64,000 nt of DNA, from positions 1 through 64,000 of the forward strand of contig DASSCU010000024.1 in the NCBI GenBank assembly GCA_035697485.1. Direction: 5' to 3'. A program made the translations under genes and the position numbers. Below, in pieces: positions 43,130 through 51,476 of this stretch. The notes under the pieces are model-generated. The model saw only the letters and a program-made list of their open reading frames with translations, searched no databases and had not been told where the DNA came from. Each line of letters opens with the position of its first letter. The first letter of the stretch is position 1. The DNA is from Actinomycetota bacterium. GTDB lineage: Bacteria > Actinomycetota > UBA4738 > HRBIN12.

Positions 43130-43162
43130 CGACCCACTCGCTTGACGCCGAGGGCCGAAGCG

Positions 43163-44299
43163 TCAGGCGCCGAACCAGCGCGCTCGTCGGTCGGCACCGA
43201 ACGCCGCCTTCTCGGCGGCTGTCGCCGCGGTCGGAGCGGTGAACGCCGTGATCGGGTGGCCCGGCGTCGAGAAGAAGTCGACGTCGATGCGGGCGACCTC
43301 GTCGTCACCGAACTCGATCCAGCACGCGCCGGTGCCGTCGAAGCCGGCGGGCTCGTCCCACCCGCGGATGCGTGCGATCAGCTGGTCGGCAACCACGCGG
43401 GCCGCGCGCTCGGCGAAGACGCCGGCCCTGGGCGTGCCCACGCTCGTCACATCGCCCACCGCGTACACGCCGGGGAAGCGGGTCGCGAGCGTTCCCTTGT
43501 CCACGGGGATCCAGCCGTCCTCCGTCATGCCCGACGCCTCGACCACCGCGGGCGCCCGGTGCACCGGGACGCCGAGGAAGAGGTCGTAGGGCAGGCGCGT
43601 GCCGTCGTCGAGCACGGCCTCGTGCGTGGCCTGGTCGAGCGATGCGACCTTCCGGTCGGGCACGAACTCGATGCCGCGCTCGGCGAACCTCGCGAGGATC
43701 GCCTCCGAGGTCTCGGGCGCGGGTGGGATCGGCCTGCCGAACGGCATCACGACCTGGATCCGGACGTCGTGGCGGACTCCGCGCTCGCGTGCGTACTCGT
43801 CGAGAAGCAGCGCCGCCTCACTCGGCGCCGGCGGGCATTTGAACGAGGGTCCGCAGACGCCCACGATCGCCGTGCCCGACCGGAACGACGGGAGCACCTC
43901 GCGCAGAGCCTCGGCTCCCGTGAACGAGTAGAACTCGTTCCCGGCTTCGGTGAGTCCCGGTGTGGCCGGGAGGTCGTAGTCGGCGCCGAGCGCCACCACC
44001 ACCACGTCGGCCTCATAGGTGTCGAGGTCGGTCACGATCCGACGGGCCTCGGGGTCGATCGCGGTGACGGTCTCCTGCCGGAATCGCACGCGCGGCGTGG
44101 TGATGTCCCCGTACCGGAGACGGACCGCGTCCGGAGCGCGGGTACCGAACATCACGTCGAGCTTGGAGAAGCCGAAGACGAACGCGTCGGCCCGGTCGAT
44201 CAGGGTGACGTCGACCTGGTCGCCGAGCTCCTCCGACAGCCGAGTGGACAGTTCCAGGCCACCGAAGCCGGCCCCGAGGACGAGCACAGAAGTGGACAT
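43163..44299 (-). CDS. FAD/NAD(P)-dependent oxidoreductase, sulfide:quinone reductase-like
   Basis: A 378-residue flavoprotein. The N-terminal FAD Rossmann motif is VLVLGAGFGGLELSTRL, the second motif YAVGDVTSVGTPRAGVFAER. The segment CGPSFKCPPAPSEAALLLDE holds the Cys positions used in sulfide:quinone reductases and flavocytochrome c sulfide dehydrogenases. It may reduce a quinone with a low-potential donor, or handle sulfur. It has its own leaderless start (TATCCT six bases ahead) and lies 22 bp after the cupin, so it is both linked to and partly independent of the operon. Confidence 0.85.
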   Translation of the reverse strand: MSTSVLVLGAGFGGLELSTRLSEELGDQVDVTLIDRADAFVFGFSKLDVMFGTRAPDAVRLRYGDITTPRVRFRQETVTAIDPEARRIVTDLDTYEADVVVVALGADYDLPATPGLTEAGNEFYSFTGAEALREVLPSFRSGTAIVGVCGPSFKCPPAPSEAALLLDEYARERGVRHDVRIQVVMPFGRPIPPAPETSEAILARFAERGIEFVPDRKVASLDQATHEAVLDDGTRLPYDLFLGVPVHRAPAVVEASGMTEDGWIPVDKGTLATRFPGVYAVGDVTSVGTPRAGVFAERAARVVADQLIARIRGWDEPAGFDGTGACWIEFGDDEVARIDVDFFSTPGHPITAFTAPTAATAAEKAAFGADRRARWFGA

Positions 44300-44305
44300 G
44301 CCCAG

Positions 44306-44311
44306 AGGATA
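44306..44311 (-). promoter_or_regulatory. -10 box (TATCCT), leaderless flavoprotein transcript
   Basis: TATCCT is 6 nt before the ATG at 44299, giving the last gene of the cluster its own promoter. Confidence 0.5.
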
Positions 44312-44321
44312 GGCCGACGGA

Positions 44322-44705
44322 TCAGAACCCCTCGTCGAACTCCTCGTCGGTCACGGGCTCGCCCCACTCGACCGCGCCGGCGGTCACCGCCACGTGCACC
44401 ATCGGCGCCGTGCGCGATCCCCCGTGGAAGTGCCACTCGTCGGGACCGACGTGGATCACGTCGCCCGGTTCGAGCGCGTGGCCCGCCTCGCCGCGCGTGC
44501 GCACGCGGCCGCGTCCGCTGATCGCGTAGAGGAACTGCCCGGCGGGGTGGCGGTGCCAGCGCGTGCGGGCATCGGGTGCGAAGTGCACGACTCCGACGGT
44601 CGTGCCGGCCCCGTCGCCGAGCGCCGATCGGATCCACACCTCGCCGGTGAACCGGGCCTCGTCGCCCCGTTCGAACGTGCCGTCGATCGCCGGTGCGACA
44701 TCCAT
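44322..44705 (-). CDS. cupin-domain protein
   Basis: A 127-residue cupin with ARTRWHRHPAGQFLYAISGR (His-x-His and Gln) and EPGDVIHVGPDEWHFHGGSR (second His pair), so metal binding is likely. The ATG is 19 bp downstream of the enamidase stop with GAGGAGG upstream. It may isomerise or hydrate a product of the ring-opening pathway, or be a regulator; sequence does not decide. Confidence 0.85.
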   Translation of the reverse strand: MDVAPAIDGTFERGDEARFTGEVWIRSALGDGAGTTVGVVHFAPDARTRWHRHPAGQFLYAISGRGRVRTRGEAGHALEPGDVIHVGPDEWHFHGGSRTAPMVHVAVTAGAVEWGEPVTDEEFDEGF

Positions 44706-44724
44706 CGCTGCCTCCTCTTCCGAT

Positions 44725-45888
44725 CTAGCTCGTGAACACCACCGGTCGCATCGCCGGCGGTGTGTTGCGGCTCTTCGTGAAGCGCGGGACCCCGTCGATG
44801 ACCGACGTGACGACTGCGGGCGTGTCCCCGATCCCGAGGGCGTCGAGCGCGTCGTCGGCCTGCGAGCCGAGCGGGGCGTCCATCACGAGCAGGTCGGCCT
44901 CCCGACCCGCCGCGACGACGCCGGTGTCGAGGCCGTGCAGGGATGCGACGTTCCCCGTGGCGGCGGCGACCGCCACCGCCGGCTCCACCCCGCCGAGCGA
45001 GGCCACCCACGAGATCGCCCTGAGCATGCCGAGCGGCTGCACGCCGGATCCAGCGGGGCTGTCGGTGCCGATCACGAGGCGGTCGAGCTCCGACCGGCTC
45101 GCGACGAGGGCCGCGGCCTCCCCGGCGGCCTTCACGTTCCCGTTGTGAACCACCTCGACCCGCGACGAGGTCTCCGCCAGGATGCGTTCGACGTGGTCGA
45201 GCGGCAAGGCGGTGGGTCCTCCGTTCACGTGGCCGGCCACGTCGGGCTGCACCGCCACCACGAAGTCGGCACCGACGATGCCGCTGCCGGGGATCGACGC
45301 GCCGCCGGTGTGCACCATGACGCGCATGCCGTGCGCCTGCGCCCAGCGGGTCATCCGGGCGGCCTCGTCGGGATCCTTCACGCCCGAGATGCCGATCTCG
45401 CCGACGAGGTCGACGCCGGCGGCGGCCATCTCCGCGAAGTCGTCCTCGGTCAGTCCCGGTTCCAGCAGCACGGCCCCCGCGTGCACCTTCACCCCCGAGG
45501 GCCGGAGCTTCGCGAACGCGTTGTGGGCGAGGATCGCGAGGGCCTTCACGCTCGCCGGATCGGTCGGACGCCCTGGCGTGTGCGGCTCCCCGGCCGAGAT
45601 CATCGTCGTCGTGCCGCCGTGCAGGTAGGAGTCGATGAACCCGACCTGGGTCTGTCGCGGCGTGAAGTCGCCGAGCACCGGGTGCGTGTGATCGTCGCAG
45701 AGGCCCGGGGTGACGGTCGCGCCGGCGGCGTCGATCACCGTCGAGATGCCCGAGGGGTCGGCGCCGGCCTCGGCGCCGACGAACTCGATCACGCCGCCGC
45801 GCACGACGACCGTGTCGCCCTCGGCGATCGGGGCCGCCACGTCGCCGCTCACGATCGTGCCGGCGTTGCGGATCACCAGGTCGCTCAC
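44725..45888 (-). CDS. enamidase-like amidohydrolase (metal-dependent)
   Basis: A 387-residue amidohydrolase-superfamily protein. The metal site begins GLCDDHTHPVLGDFTP (HxH), with GEIGISGVKD in the position of the bridging ligand region, HTGGASIP and TDSPAGSG containing the later His and Asp. In Eubacterium barkeri nicotinate fermentation, enamidase opens 1,4,5,6-tetrahydro-6-oxonicotinate to 2-formylglutarate, and this protein resembles that group. The GTG overlaps the upstream stop in GTGA. It sits directly after the reductase-like and accessory genes, the order expected for hydroxylase, reductase, hydrolase. Assignment to this exact substrate is inference. Confidence 0.75.
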   Translation of the reverse strand: MSDLVIRNAGTIVSGDVAAPIAEGDTVVVRGGVIEFVGAEAGADPSGISTVIDAAGATVTPGLCDDHTHPVLGDFTPRQTQVGFIDSYLHGGTTTMISAGEPHTPGRPTDPASVKALAILAHNAFAKLRPSGVKVHAGAVLLEPGLTEDDFAEMAAAGVDLVGEIGISGVKDPDEAARMTRWAQAHGMRVMVHTGGASIPGSGIVGADFVVAVQPDVAGHVNGGPTALPLDHVERILAETSSRVEVVHNGNVKAAGEAAALVASRSELDRLVIGTDSPAGSGVQPLGMLRAISWVASLGGVEPAVAVAAATGNVASLHGLDTGVVAAGREADLLVMDAPLGSQADDALDALGIGDTPAVVTSVIDGVPRFTKSRNTPPAMRPVVFTS

Positions 45889-46463
45889 CGCAGGCCGTCT
45901 TCCCCCGCGATCTCCGAGACCTGCAGCCCTCCGACCCGCGGCAGCGGGCGTCCTCCGTCGGTGACGGCGACGGCGATCACCAGCTCGTCGTCGGCCGGCG
46001 CATCGACGATGCGCAGCTCGACGGCGTCGAAGTGGCTGCGCACGAACGCCGCGTCCTTGTAGTGGAGCGGCACGTCGAGCGTGACCCCGGGACCTCCCCG
46101 CTTCTTCGACGACGGGATGATCGCCTTCCCCCCGCCGCACGCGTCACGCAGCGGCGCCCCGAACTCCGGGTGCAGGAAGGCGGCCACGTGCTCGAGCTCA
46201 CCCTTCATGCCCGCGATGCCGCCCTTCCCGTAGCTGTGCACCGGACGGCCGGCGAGCTGCTCGACCGCGGTGACGGAGAGCAGCCGCGAGAGCTCGACGC
46301 TGTCGGCAATCATCTCTCCGAGGTCCTCGACGTAGCGGCCGGCGAACGGGTTCTGCAGCACGGCGGCGGTGACGACCCGGCGGATCGGCGGGTCGACCGC
46401 CTGCCCGACCTCGCGCCGCACGTCCTCGACGATCGAGACGACCTTCCGGATGTCCGTCGCCAT
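45885..46463 (-). CDS. AA_synth (DUF1185) family protein
   Basis: A 192-residue protein of the 'amino acid synthesis' family: IRKVVSIVEDVRREVGQ, RVVTAAVLQNPFAGRYVEDL, YGKGGIAGMKGELEHVAAFL, GKAIIPSSKKRGGPGVTLDV and VPLHYKDAAFVRSHFDAVEL. Biochemical function is unproven; members occur in clusters for N-heterocycle breakdown beside 6-hydroxynicotinate reductase and UPF0280. ATG at 46463 overlaps the previous stop (TGATG); GTG at 46466 is also possible. Its stop overlaps the enamidase start. Confidence 0.85.
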   Translation of the reverse strand: MATDIRKVVSIVEDVRREVGQAVDPPIRRVVTAAVLQNPFAGRYVEDLGEMIADSVELSRLLSVTAVEQLAGRPVHSYGKGGIAGMKGELEHVAAFLHPEFGAPLRDACGGGKAIIPSSKKRGGPGVTLDVPLHYKDAAFVRSHFDAVELRIVDAPADDELVIAVAVTDGGRPLPRVGGLQVSEIAGEDGLR

Positions 46464-47323
46464 CACCCCCCGACGGCGGACGCTAGCACGGGGGTCGCGA
46501 CGGTCGCGACCCGGTCGCCGAGGCAGAGCACCGCGGCGGCGATCAAGCCCCCGGCCCGCATCCGCTCGGCCTCGGTGCCGCCCGCGCGCAGGGCGCGGGC
46601 GACTTCGGCGTCGGTGAGCGCGCCCACCTCCGCCGTCACCATGGTCGAGCCGAGGTCGGTGTCCGGTTCCAGCTCGTTCGCGGGCACGCGCCGGATCGAC
46701 CGGTGCCCGGGCAGATCGACCGCGTTGGCGATCAGGGTCGCGGCGGCGTCGGCCCGGGCCGCGGTGTCGGCCAGGACCGTCACGGCGTCGGCGATGCCGA
46801 GCGAGAAGCTCCGGCCGTGACGCCCGCTCGTCGCGACCCCGCGCACGGGATCGTCGTGGCGCACCGTGGCCTTGCCCAGCAGCGCCGGCCGGTCCGGCAC
46901 CGGCACGAGCCCCACGTCGAGGGTCTCGCCGGGCGTCAGGAACAGGGCGATGTCGCCGCCGTCGTTCACGAAGGCGCGGCGCAGCTCGCCGCCGCTCACC
47001 ATCACCGCGCAGATCTCGTCGGCGACGGCCCCCGCGACGGCCGCCATCGGCGTGATGAACCGATCGCCGAACGGGCGAACGGCCGCGGCCATGCGCCTCG
47101 CCACCCGGCCTGTGAGCGCCTCGCCCTCGCCGAGCGGTCGGCGCAGGGTGGGCAGCTCGGCGACCAGCTCGTCAAGCAGCGGCTGGAACCGCTCCCAGGC
47201 GCGCCGGTAGGCGTCGGCCACCTCGACCGGTGGACCCCACGCCTCGACGATCAGGTCGATCGGGCCGTGCTGCAGGTGCAGGCGCGACCCGTCGGGCGTC
47301 GTCGCCGCGACCGGCCCGCTCAT
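46463..47323 (-). CDS. UPF0280 family protein (ApbE-like fold)
   Basis: A 286-residue UPF0280 member: HLQHGPIDLIVEAWGPPVEV at the N-terminus, RFITPMAAVAGAVADEICAV, RRAFVNDGGDIALFLTPGE and RGVATSGRHGRSFSLGIADA later, the motifs shared with the ApbE flavin transferase fold. The NDGGDIAL segment corresponds to the metal/FAD region of ApbE. Its function is unknown, but its place between the Fe-S reductase-like and AA_synth genes suggests cofactor assembly or catalysis for the pathway. Start ATGA overlap with the reductase stop. Confidence 0.85.
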   Translation of the reverse strand: MSGPVAATTPDGSRLHLQHGPIDLIVEAWGPPVEVADAYRRAWERFQPLLDELVAELPTLRRPLGEGEALTGRVARRMAAAVRPFGDRFITPMAAVAGAVADEICAVMVSGGELRRAFVNDGGDIALFLTPGETLDVGLVPVPDRPALLGKATVRHDDPVRGVATSGRHGRSFSLGIADAVTVLADTAARADAAATLIANAVDLPGHRSIRRVPANELEPDTDLGSTMVTAEVGALTDAEVARALRAGGTEAERMRAGGLIAAAVLCLGDRVATVATPVLASAVGG

Positions 47324-48738
47324 GCGCGACGCACGTCCGGTCGCGCGAGCACGTCGTCCAGGGTGACGATCGCGTCCATGTGTCCGCCGAGCGCCGCGTA
47401 GGCGTCGCGGCGCATCGTGAACTCGAGCGGGGCGACCACCGCGGGCGTGGGCACGTAGCCGAACGCGCCCGGCGGCACGAGCGTCACGTCGACCATGAAC
47501 GTGATGCCGCCCCCCGGCCAGACGTAGACGGGCGCCCCCCCGCACGTGACCCTCGTGATCGTCTGACGAACCGCGCGGGTAAGAGCCACGGGGTTCTCCG
47601 TGGCGCCGGCCCGCAGCGAGCCGCCTGCACCCGCGATGAACAAGACGGACGTCAGAGCCGGTTCGCAGTTCTCCGTGATGCGCTCGACCGACCGGCGCAG
47701 ATCGTCCGGGAGCGGCGCCGGCACGGGCCGCAACTCGTCGTCGAGCACGAAGTACGCGTGGTGCTCGCCCGTCGTCCCGATCATCAGCACCGTGAGGCCC
47801 GGCCGGGCCACCTCGGGGTCGAACTCGTCGAGGATCGTGAGCGGATCCTCGATGTCGGTGCCGCCCCACCCGGTGCCGGGCTTGGCCACGTTGAAGTAGC
47901 GGCCGGGCGTCGACCGGCGTCCCTTGACCGTGATGCCGGTCGCGGGGATGTCGAGGTAGCGCCCCGCCTGGTGCTCGGAGAGCACGCCGGTGATGTGGTC
48001 GTCGAGGACCACCACCTCGTCGACGTGCTCGTACCACTGCTGCGCGAACATGCCGATCGTCGCCGAGCCGCACCCCACCCGCATGCGTTCCTCCACGACG
48101 CCGTTGATGACCGGCGGCTCACCTGCCCGCAGCACGAGGTCGGACCCTTCGTCGACCGAGAGCTCGACCGGCTCGCGGCTGCAGAGCGCGAGCAGCGTCT
48201 GCATCGTCGCCATGCCCTCGCGTTTGGTGCCACCGGTGAGGTGGTTCACGCCGCCGAGCGAGAGCATCTGCGACCCGTACTGACCGGTCGTGACGTGGCC
48301 GACGGCCTCCCCGCGAGCACGCACGAGCCGGCGCTCGGCACCCACGTGGCGATCGGTGTCGATCTTCACGTCGACGCCGCAGTAGCTGAAGATCGCCTCG
48401 GTCACGACCGTCACCGTGTCGACCCCTGCGACGCTCGACGACACGATGAACGGCGCCGGCTTGTAGTCGGGATACGTCGTGCCCGATCCGGCGCCGGTCA
48501 CGACCACGTCGCCGGTCTCGACGAGCTCGCCGTCCCAGTCGGACTCGCGGGCGGCGAACGGCACCAGGGCGCCGCCCCGTTCCTGCGTGCGCTCGAGCAC
48601 CAGCAGCGGGTCGAGCCGCGCGAGCACCCCGTCGACGTTGCCGTAGCGATCGCACGAGCCGGCGCGCCCGGGCTTGATCACGCACCGGATCGGGCAGGCG
48701 TCACAGACGACGGTGTCGTGGGCCGGCTCGGCGGTCAT
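47320..48738 (-). CDS. 6-hydroxynicotinate reductase-like iron-sulfur protein
   Basis: A 472-residue protein resembling 6-hydroxynicotinate reductase (Hnr) of E. barkeri. The N-terminus carries a four-Cys cluster: VCDACPIRC (12, 15, 19) and SCDRYG (29). Further motifs: SSSVAGVDTVTVVTEAIFSY, GSQMLSLGGVNHLTGGTKRE, KPGTGWGGTDIEDPL and FIAGAGGSLRAGATENPVAL. Hnr reduces the pyridine ring with ferredoxin-type electrons, a step unexpected in an ordinary aerobic actinomycete. The start lies at the junction with the molybdenum hydroxylase gene, and the stop overlaps UPF0280. Substrate is inferred from resemblance and neighbours. Confidence 0.72.
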   Translation of the reverse strand: MTAEPAHDTVVCDACPIRCVIKPGRAGSCDRYGNVDGVLARLDPLLVLERTQERGGALVPFAARESDWDGELVETGDVVVTGAGSGTTYPDYKPAPFIVSSSVAGVDTVTVVTEAIFSYCGVDVKIDTDRHVGAERRLVRARGEAVGHVTTGQYGSQMLSLGGVNHLTGGTKREGMATMQTLLALCSREPVELSVDEGSDLVLRAGEPPVINGVVEERMRVGCGSATIGMFAQQWYEHVDEVVVLDDHITGVLSEHQAGRYLDIPATGITVKGRRSTPGRYFNVAKPGTGWGGTDIEDPLTILDEFDPEVARPGLTVLMIGTTGEHHAYFVLDDELRPVPAPLPDDLRRSVERITENCEPALTSVLFIAGAGGSLRAGATENPVALTRAVRQTITRVTCGGAPVYVWPGGGITFMVDVTLVPPGAFGYVPTPAVVAPLEFTMRRDAYAALGGHMDAIVTLDDVLARPDVRRA

Positions 48739-51476
48739 CGCGAGACGCCTCCCTGCGCGATCGCGGCGAGCACGCGATCTGGCGTCGCCGGCAGCCGACG
48801 CACCCCCGCGCCCACCGCGTCACGGATCGCGTTGAGGATCGCGGGGGCGGTCGGGATCAGCGTGTGCTCGCCGATGCCCTTCGCGCCGTACGGCCCGGCA
48901 GGGTCGCCGGACTCCACGAGGATGCTCATGACCTCGGGCACGTCGCCGATCGTGGGGATCAAGTAGTCGTGCAGGTTCTCGTTCCCGCCGGGAACGTACT
49001 CCTCCATCAGCGCCATGCCGACGCCCTGGGCGATGCCGCCCTCGATCTGGCCCTCGACGAGCGTCGGGTTCACCGCCCGCCCGACGTCGTGGGCCGCCGT
49101 GATGCGGCGCAGATGCACCGTGCCGAGCTCGAGGTCGACGTCGAGCTCGGCGAGGTGCGCGCCGTACCCGAACTGCGCGTAGGGGTCGCCCTGGCCGTCG
49201 GCGTCGAGGACCGTGGTCGGCGGGTCGTAGGTCTCGCTCGCGACCGCCACCAGACCGTCGGCGTCGGCGTCGAGCGAGGCGAGATCCATGGTCGTCATCG
49301 CCCCGCGATCGTGCACGACCAGGCGGGGACCGTCGAGCTCGAGGTGGGCCTCGTCGGTGGCGCCCGCGAGCACCAGCAGTCGCTCCCGGAGCGCCGTCGC
49401 CGCCATGAACGTCGCGTTCCCCGACACGAACGTCTGCCTCGACGCGGAGCTCTTCCCCGCGTCGGGCGTCGAATCGGTGTCGGCGCCGAGCGTGACGATG
49501 CTCGAGATATCGATGCCGAGCGCGTCGGCGCAGATCTGCGTCATGACCGTGTTGGCGCCCTGCCCCATGTCGATCGCACCCTGGAAGAGCGCTACGCGCC
49601 CGTCGCTACGGAGCCCGACCTTGATCGTCGAGGGGTTCGCGAGCGCCGTGTTCCCGCAGCCGTACCACATGCCGGCGAGCCCGACGCCGCGCCGGGCCGA
49701 CGATGGCGAGGCATTCGCCTCGGTCGCCTCCGCGACGGCCCGTTCCCGGTGCGGCCGCAGGGCCTCGAGGCACTCTCGGTAGCCGACGCCCGACGCGAAG
49801 ACCTGACCGGTGACCGTCGGCACCCCTTCGGTGAGCGCGTTGCGGTACCGGAACTCGAGTCGATCGATGCCGAGCGCATCGGCGAGCTCGTCGAACAGGC
49901 ACTCCTGGGCGACGGTCGACTGTGGCACGCCGAACCCGCGGAACGCGCCCGCCGGCGGCCCGTTCGTGTGCACGGCGACGGTCCGCGCACGATACGCGTC
50001 GTAGACGTAGGGGCCGCCGGCGTGCACCGGCACGCGGTTGGCGACGGTCGGCCCCCACGACGCGTACGCGCCGGTGTCGAACTCGCCCGTGAAGTCCAGC
50101 GCCCTCAGGCGTCCGTCGCGCGTCGCGCCGACGCGAACGCGCAGCCGCGAGGGATGCCGCTTCGTGGTCGACATCATCGACTCGGGGCGGGTGTAGGCGA
50201 GCCGCACCGGACGGCCCAGCTTCCACGCGGCGAGCGCGAGGAACGGCTGCACCGAGAGGTCGAGCTTGCTGCCGAACCCGCCGCCGACCGCGGTGGGCTT
50301 GATCCGCACCGCGCCGTCGGGGAGCCCGAGGATCGCCTCGAGCTCGGCACGGTCCATGTGCGGGGATTGCGTCGTCGCCTGCACCTCGACCCGGTCCCCG
50401 ACGCGCTCGGCGTACCCGGCCTCGGGCTCGATGTAGGCGTGCTCGATGAAGACGGTCTCGAACACGCCCTCGACCTCGACGTCCGCCGACGCGAGCGCGG
50501 CGTCGACGTCGCCGCGACGCACGTTGCCGCGCACGAGCACGTTCCGGTCGCGCTCGTCGTGCATCCTCGGCGCGTCGGAAGCCTGCGCGTCGTCGATCGA
50601 CAGCAGGGGCGGCAGCTCGTGCCAGGTGACCGGGAACGACGAGAGATCCTGGGCCGCCATCGCCGCCGGCTCGCCGACGACCATCGCGACCGCTTCGCCG
50701 CGGAACCGCACCGCGCCCTCGGCGAACACCGGCTGGTCCGCGGTCGCCGGGATCACGCCGAACCGGTTGCGGCCGTCGATGTCGGCCGCGGTCAGCACCG
50801 CCTCGACGCCCGGCGTGGCGTCGGCGTAGGCCGCCAGGTCGCCGAGGGTGAAGCTCGCCCGATGGTAGGGCGAGCGCACGACGCGGATCGCGAGTGCCCC
50901 GTCGGGCGCCTCGTCGGCGCCGAAGATGTCGATGCCGCGCACCTTGCGGTCGCCGTCGACCCGCCACACACGCTGCCCCACGGCCTTGCCGACCGGAGGG
51001 GACGGCGCCTCGGAAGGCTCGTCCACCCGGGCACCGATCACGGCCGCGACGATCTTCCGGTAGCCGGTGCACCGGCAGAGCACACCCCCGAGGGCGTCCA
51101 TCACCTGCGACTCGGAGGGGCTCGGCGTCGCCCGCAGCAGTGCCGCCGACGCGACCAGCATCCCCGGCGTGCAGATGCCGCACTGCGCGCCGCCGTGGGC
51201 GTGGAACGCCCACTGGAGGACCTCGATCTCGCCGCTCGCGTCGAGCCCCTCGAGGGTGTCGACGTGCCGACCCTCGAGGCTTCCCACCGACGTCATGCAG
51301 GCGGCGACCGGAGCGCCGTCGACGAGCACCGTGCACGCGCCGCAGTCGCCGGCATCGCACCCCACCTTCGTCGCCGTGAGTCCGAGGTCGTCACGCAGCG
51401 CCTCGCTCAGGCGGCGCGCGGACCGCTCGAGCGTCACCGAGGATGCGTTCACGGTGAACGTGGTGGACCCGCTCAC
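48735..51476 (-). CDS. xanthine dehydrogenase-family molybdoenzyme, fused [2Fe-2S] and molybdopterin subunits
   Basis: A 913-residue fusion. Residues ~1-155 are the 2Fe-2S subunit: VGCDAGDCGACTVLVDG (plant-type cluster) and QCGICTPGM with VLCRCTGYRK (alpha-helical cluster). Residues ~160-913 are the molybdopterin subunit: GGGFGSKLD, AGAFRGFGVPQST, MGQGANTVMTQICADALG and the catalytic Glu in GAKGIGEHTLIPTAPA. Family enzymes hydroxylate N-heterocycles next to nitrogen using water; in the nicotinate pathway this makes 6-hydroxynicotinate. GTG start overlaps the FAD subunit stop (GTGA). The fusion of small and large subunits is less common than separate genes. Confidence 0.92.
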   Translation of the reverse strand: MSGSTTFTVNASSVTLERSARRLSEALRDDLGLTATKVGCDAGDCGACTVLVDGAPVAACMTSVGSLEGRHVDTLEGLDASGEIEVLQWAFHAHGGAQCGICTPGMLVASAALLRATPSPSESQVMDALGGVLCRCTGYRKIVAAVIGARVDEPSEAPSPPVGKAVGQRVWRVDGDRKVRGIDIFGADEAPDGALAIRVVRSPYHRASFTLGDLAAYADATPGVEAVLTAADIDGRNRFGVIPATADQPVFAEGAVRFRGEAVAMVVGEPAAMAAQDLSSFPVTWHELPPLLSIDDAQASDAPRMHDERDRNVLVRGNVRRGDVDAALASADVEVEGVFETVFIEHAYIEPEAGYAERVGDRVEVQATTQSPHMDRAELEAILGLPDGAVRIKPTAVGGGFGSKLDLSVQPFLALAAWKLGRPVRLAYTRPESMMSTTKRHPSRLRVRVGATRDGRLRALDFTGEFDTGAYASWGPTVANRVPVHAGGPYVYDAYRARTVAVHTNGPPAGAFRGFGVPQSTVAQECLFDELADALGIDRLEFRYRNALTEGVPTVTGQVFASGVGYRECLEALRPHRERAVAEATEANASPSSARRGVGLAGMWYGCGNTALANPSTIKVGLRSDGRVALFQGAIDMGQGANTVMTQICADALGIDISSIVTLGADTDSTPDAGKSSASRQTFVSGNATFMAATALRERLLVLAGATDEAHLELDGPRLVVHDRGAMTTMDLASLDADADGLVAVASETYDPPTTVLDADGQGDPYAQFGYGAHLAELDVDLELGTVHLRRITAAHDVGRAVNPTLVEGQIEGGIAQGVGMALMEEYVPGGNENLHDYLIPTIGDVPEVMSILVESGDPAGPYGAKGIGEHTLIPTAPAILNAIRDAVGAGVRRLPATPDRVLAAIAQGGVSR

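Larger units (their letters stand above)
42559..43162. other. gene-poor intergenic region
   Basis: About 600 bases with no full gene. It holds a perfect hairpin (42844-42869), a short beta-propeller-like remnant (42751-42858), a 13-codon ORF with an ideal ribosome-binding site (43022-43063) and a possible promoter ahead of it (43090-43125). Other frames read as shadow sequence. Confidence 0.45.
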
